This document shows, piece by piece, positions 63,519 through 64,000 of a stretch of 64,000 nucleotides of DNA. The notes beneath the pieces were generated by a model. The model saw only the letters and a program-made list of their open reading frames with translations. It had not been told where the DNA came from and did not search any database. This DNA comes from Neofamilia massiliensis (GTDB lineage Bacteria; Bacillota; Clostridia; Tissierellales; Peptoniphilaceae), in NCBI RefSeq assembly GCF_001299475.1, contig NZ_CYUJ01000003.1:748409-812408 (forward strand), written 5' to 3'. The translations under genes were made by a program, and so were the position numbers. Position 1 is the first letter of the stretch. Each line of letters opens with the position of its first letter.

Positions 63519-64000
63519 ATGAACAAACAATATGATTTAGAAACAAAAATTAAAGCTTGTAAAGATTATGAAGAAGGCAGAGAGTCATATGATAGCTTAG
63601 CAAGAAAATTATCTGCAGCAAAATCAACAATTAGAAGATGGTGCTTTAGATACAAAGAGCATGGGGAAGAAGCCTTTAAAAAGCCAGATCATAAACAGGT
63701 CTACACAAAAGAATTCAAACACAAAGTAGTAGAAGAATATGTAAGTGAAGAATCTCCATAGGAGGCTTAACTGCAAAATAACAACTAAACCACAGCACCA
63801 TAGTTAGATGGGTAAACAAATGGTATAATGGAATAGAATTAAAAGACTATACCAAAGGAGCTACCATTACCATGAAAACTAGAAAGACCACATATGAAGA
63901 AAGAATAGAAATTGTAGAGTGGACAATAAAAAATAATATGAACTACAAAAAAGCTTCAGGAAAATATGAAATTCCATATGCAAACATATATAAATGGACA
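63519..64000 (+). pseudogene. IS3-like transposase orfA, frameshifted
   Basis: The first frame gives 80 residues with a helix-turn-helix (LETKIKACKDYEEGRESYDSLARKLSAAKSTIRRWCFRY) and ends at TAG 63759-63761. A one-base shift near 63757 continues IGGLTAK, stop, QLNHSTIVRWVNKWYNGIELKDY, then TYEERIEIVEWTIKNNMNY to the window edge: two more helix-turn-helix units, as in IS150-type OrfA. A frameshift and a TAA therefore make the gene non-functional. Confidence 0.8.

Larger units (their letters stand above)
63460..64000 (+). mobile_element. IS3-like insertion sequence, left part, runs off the window
   Basis: Begins TGTCCAAAGTAGAC, with the TG start typical of IS3 ends, then a degraded orfA. The right end is outside the window. 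Confidence 0.65.

Overview
The window looks like chromosomal DNA from a low-GC, Gram-positive anaerobe. AGGAGG/AGGTG-type ribosome binding sites, TTGACA/TATAAT promoters, an SdpR/SdpI pair, LCP and SEDS cell-wall proteins, a DUF951 protein, a peptidase T-like M20 enzyme, an M16C peptidase and an AbgT transporter together suggest the Tissierellia, probably Peptoniphilaceae (Anaerococcus/Peptoniphilus-like). That assignment is an inference from gene content, not from a search.

Layout. 1-4.9 kb: a decayed gene, a small zinc-ribbon membrane protein, a fused RNase HII-YraN protein, RbgA, a VanZ-like pseudogene flanked by an 85-bp duplication, and oligoendopeptidase F. 4.9-8.9 kb: ECF sigma factor, anti-sigma partner and four secreted or membrane proteins. 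9-19 kb: M16C protease with a HAAS-domain membrane protein, an SdpR/SdpI/YhfC-like/lipoprotein cassette, a UvrD-like helicase, PAP2 phosphatase, nitroreductase and tRNA-Lys. 19.2-23.8 kb: a dead IS200 element, ZIP transporter, XRE regulator, Mbeg1-like hydrolase, RlmH and a SpoIIM-like protein.

23.9-34.9 kb is a complete type I-E CRISPR-Cas locus: an array of 26 repeats and 25 spacers, then cas2 (fused to a DEDDh exonuclease), cas1, cas6e, cas5e, cas7e, cse2, cse1 and cas3, all read on the minus strand from a promoter upstream of cas3. cas7e appears to carry a frameshift that removes about 31 C-terminal residues.

35-46 kb: 3-methyladenine DNA glycosylase, XRE regulator, two paralogous helical proteins, M20 peptidase, AbgT transporter, a deoA broken by one in-frame TGA next to an intact deoC, an NCS2 purine permease and malic enzyme. 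Several gaps hold REP-like hairpins of the form GGGGACR-N12-YGTCCCC. 46-57 kb: an ABC-transporter/histidine-kinase operon, a DUF5711-like/MscS/DUF951 operon, RodA, an intact IS200 element, LCP protein, an OmpR-type regulator and CTP synthase. 58-63 kb: a molybdoenzyme operon (multi-cluster ferredoxin, FeS subunit, Tat-exported catalytic subunit, TorD chaperone, MobA). The right edge enters a broken IS3-like element.

Most notable: the CTP synthase has a glutaminase domain without its catalytic Cys (Gly381) and His (Phe506), which predicts an ammonia-only enzyme. Other leads are the RNase HII-YraN fusion, the near-absent CRISPR leader next to a DEDDh-Cas2 gene, the covarying hairpin repeats, and an 820-bp gene-free region with a GC-rich nested hairpin. 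Three in-frame stops and one frameshift lie in otherwise well-preserved genes, so either active gene decay or assembly error should be considered.
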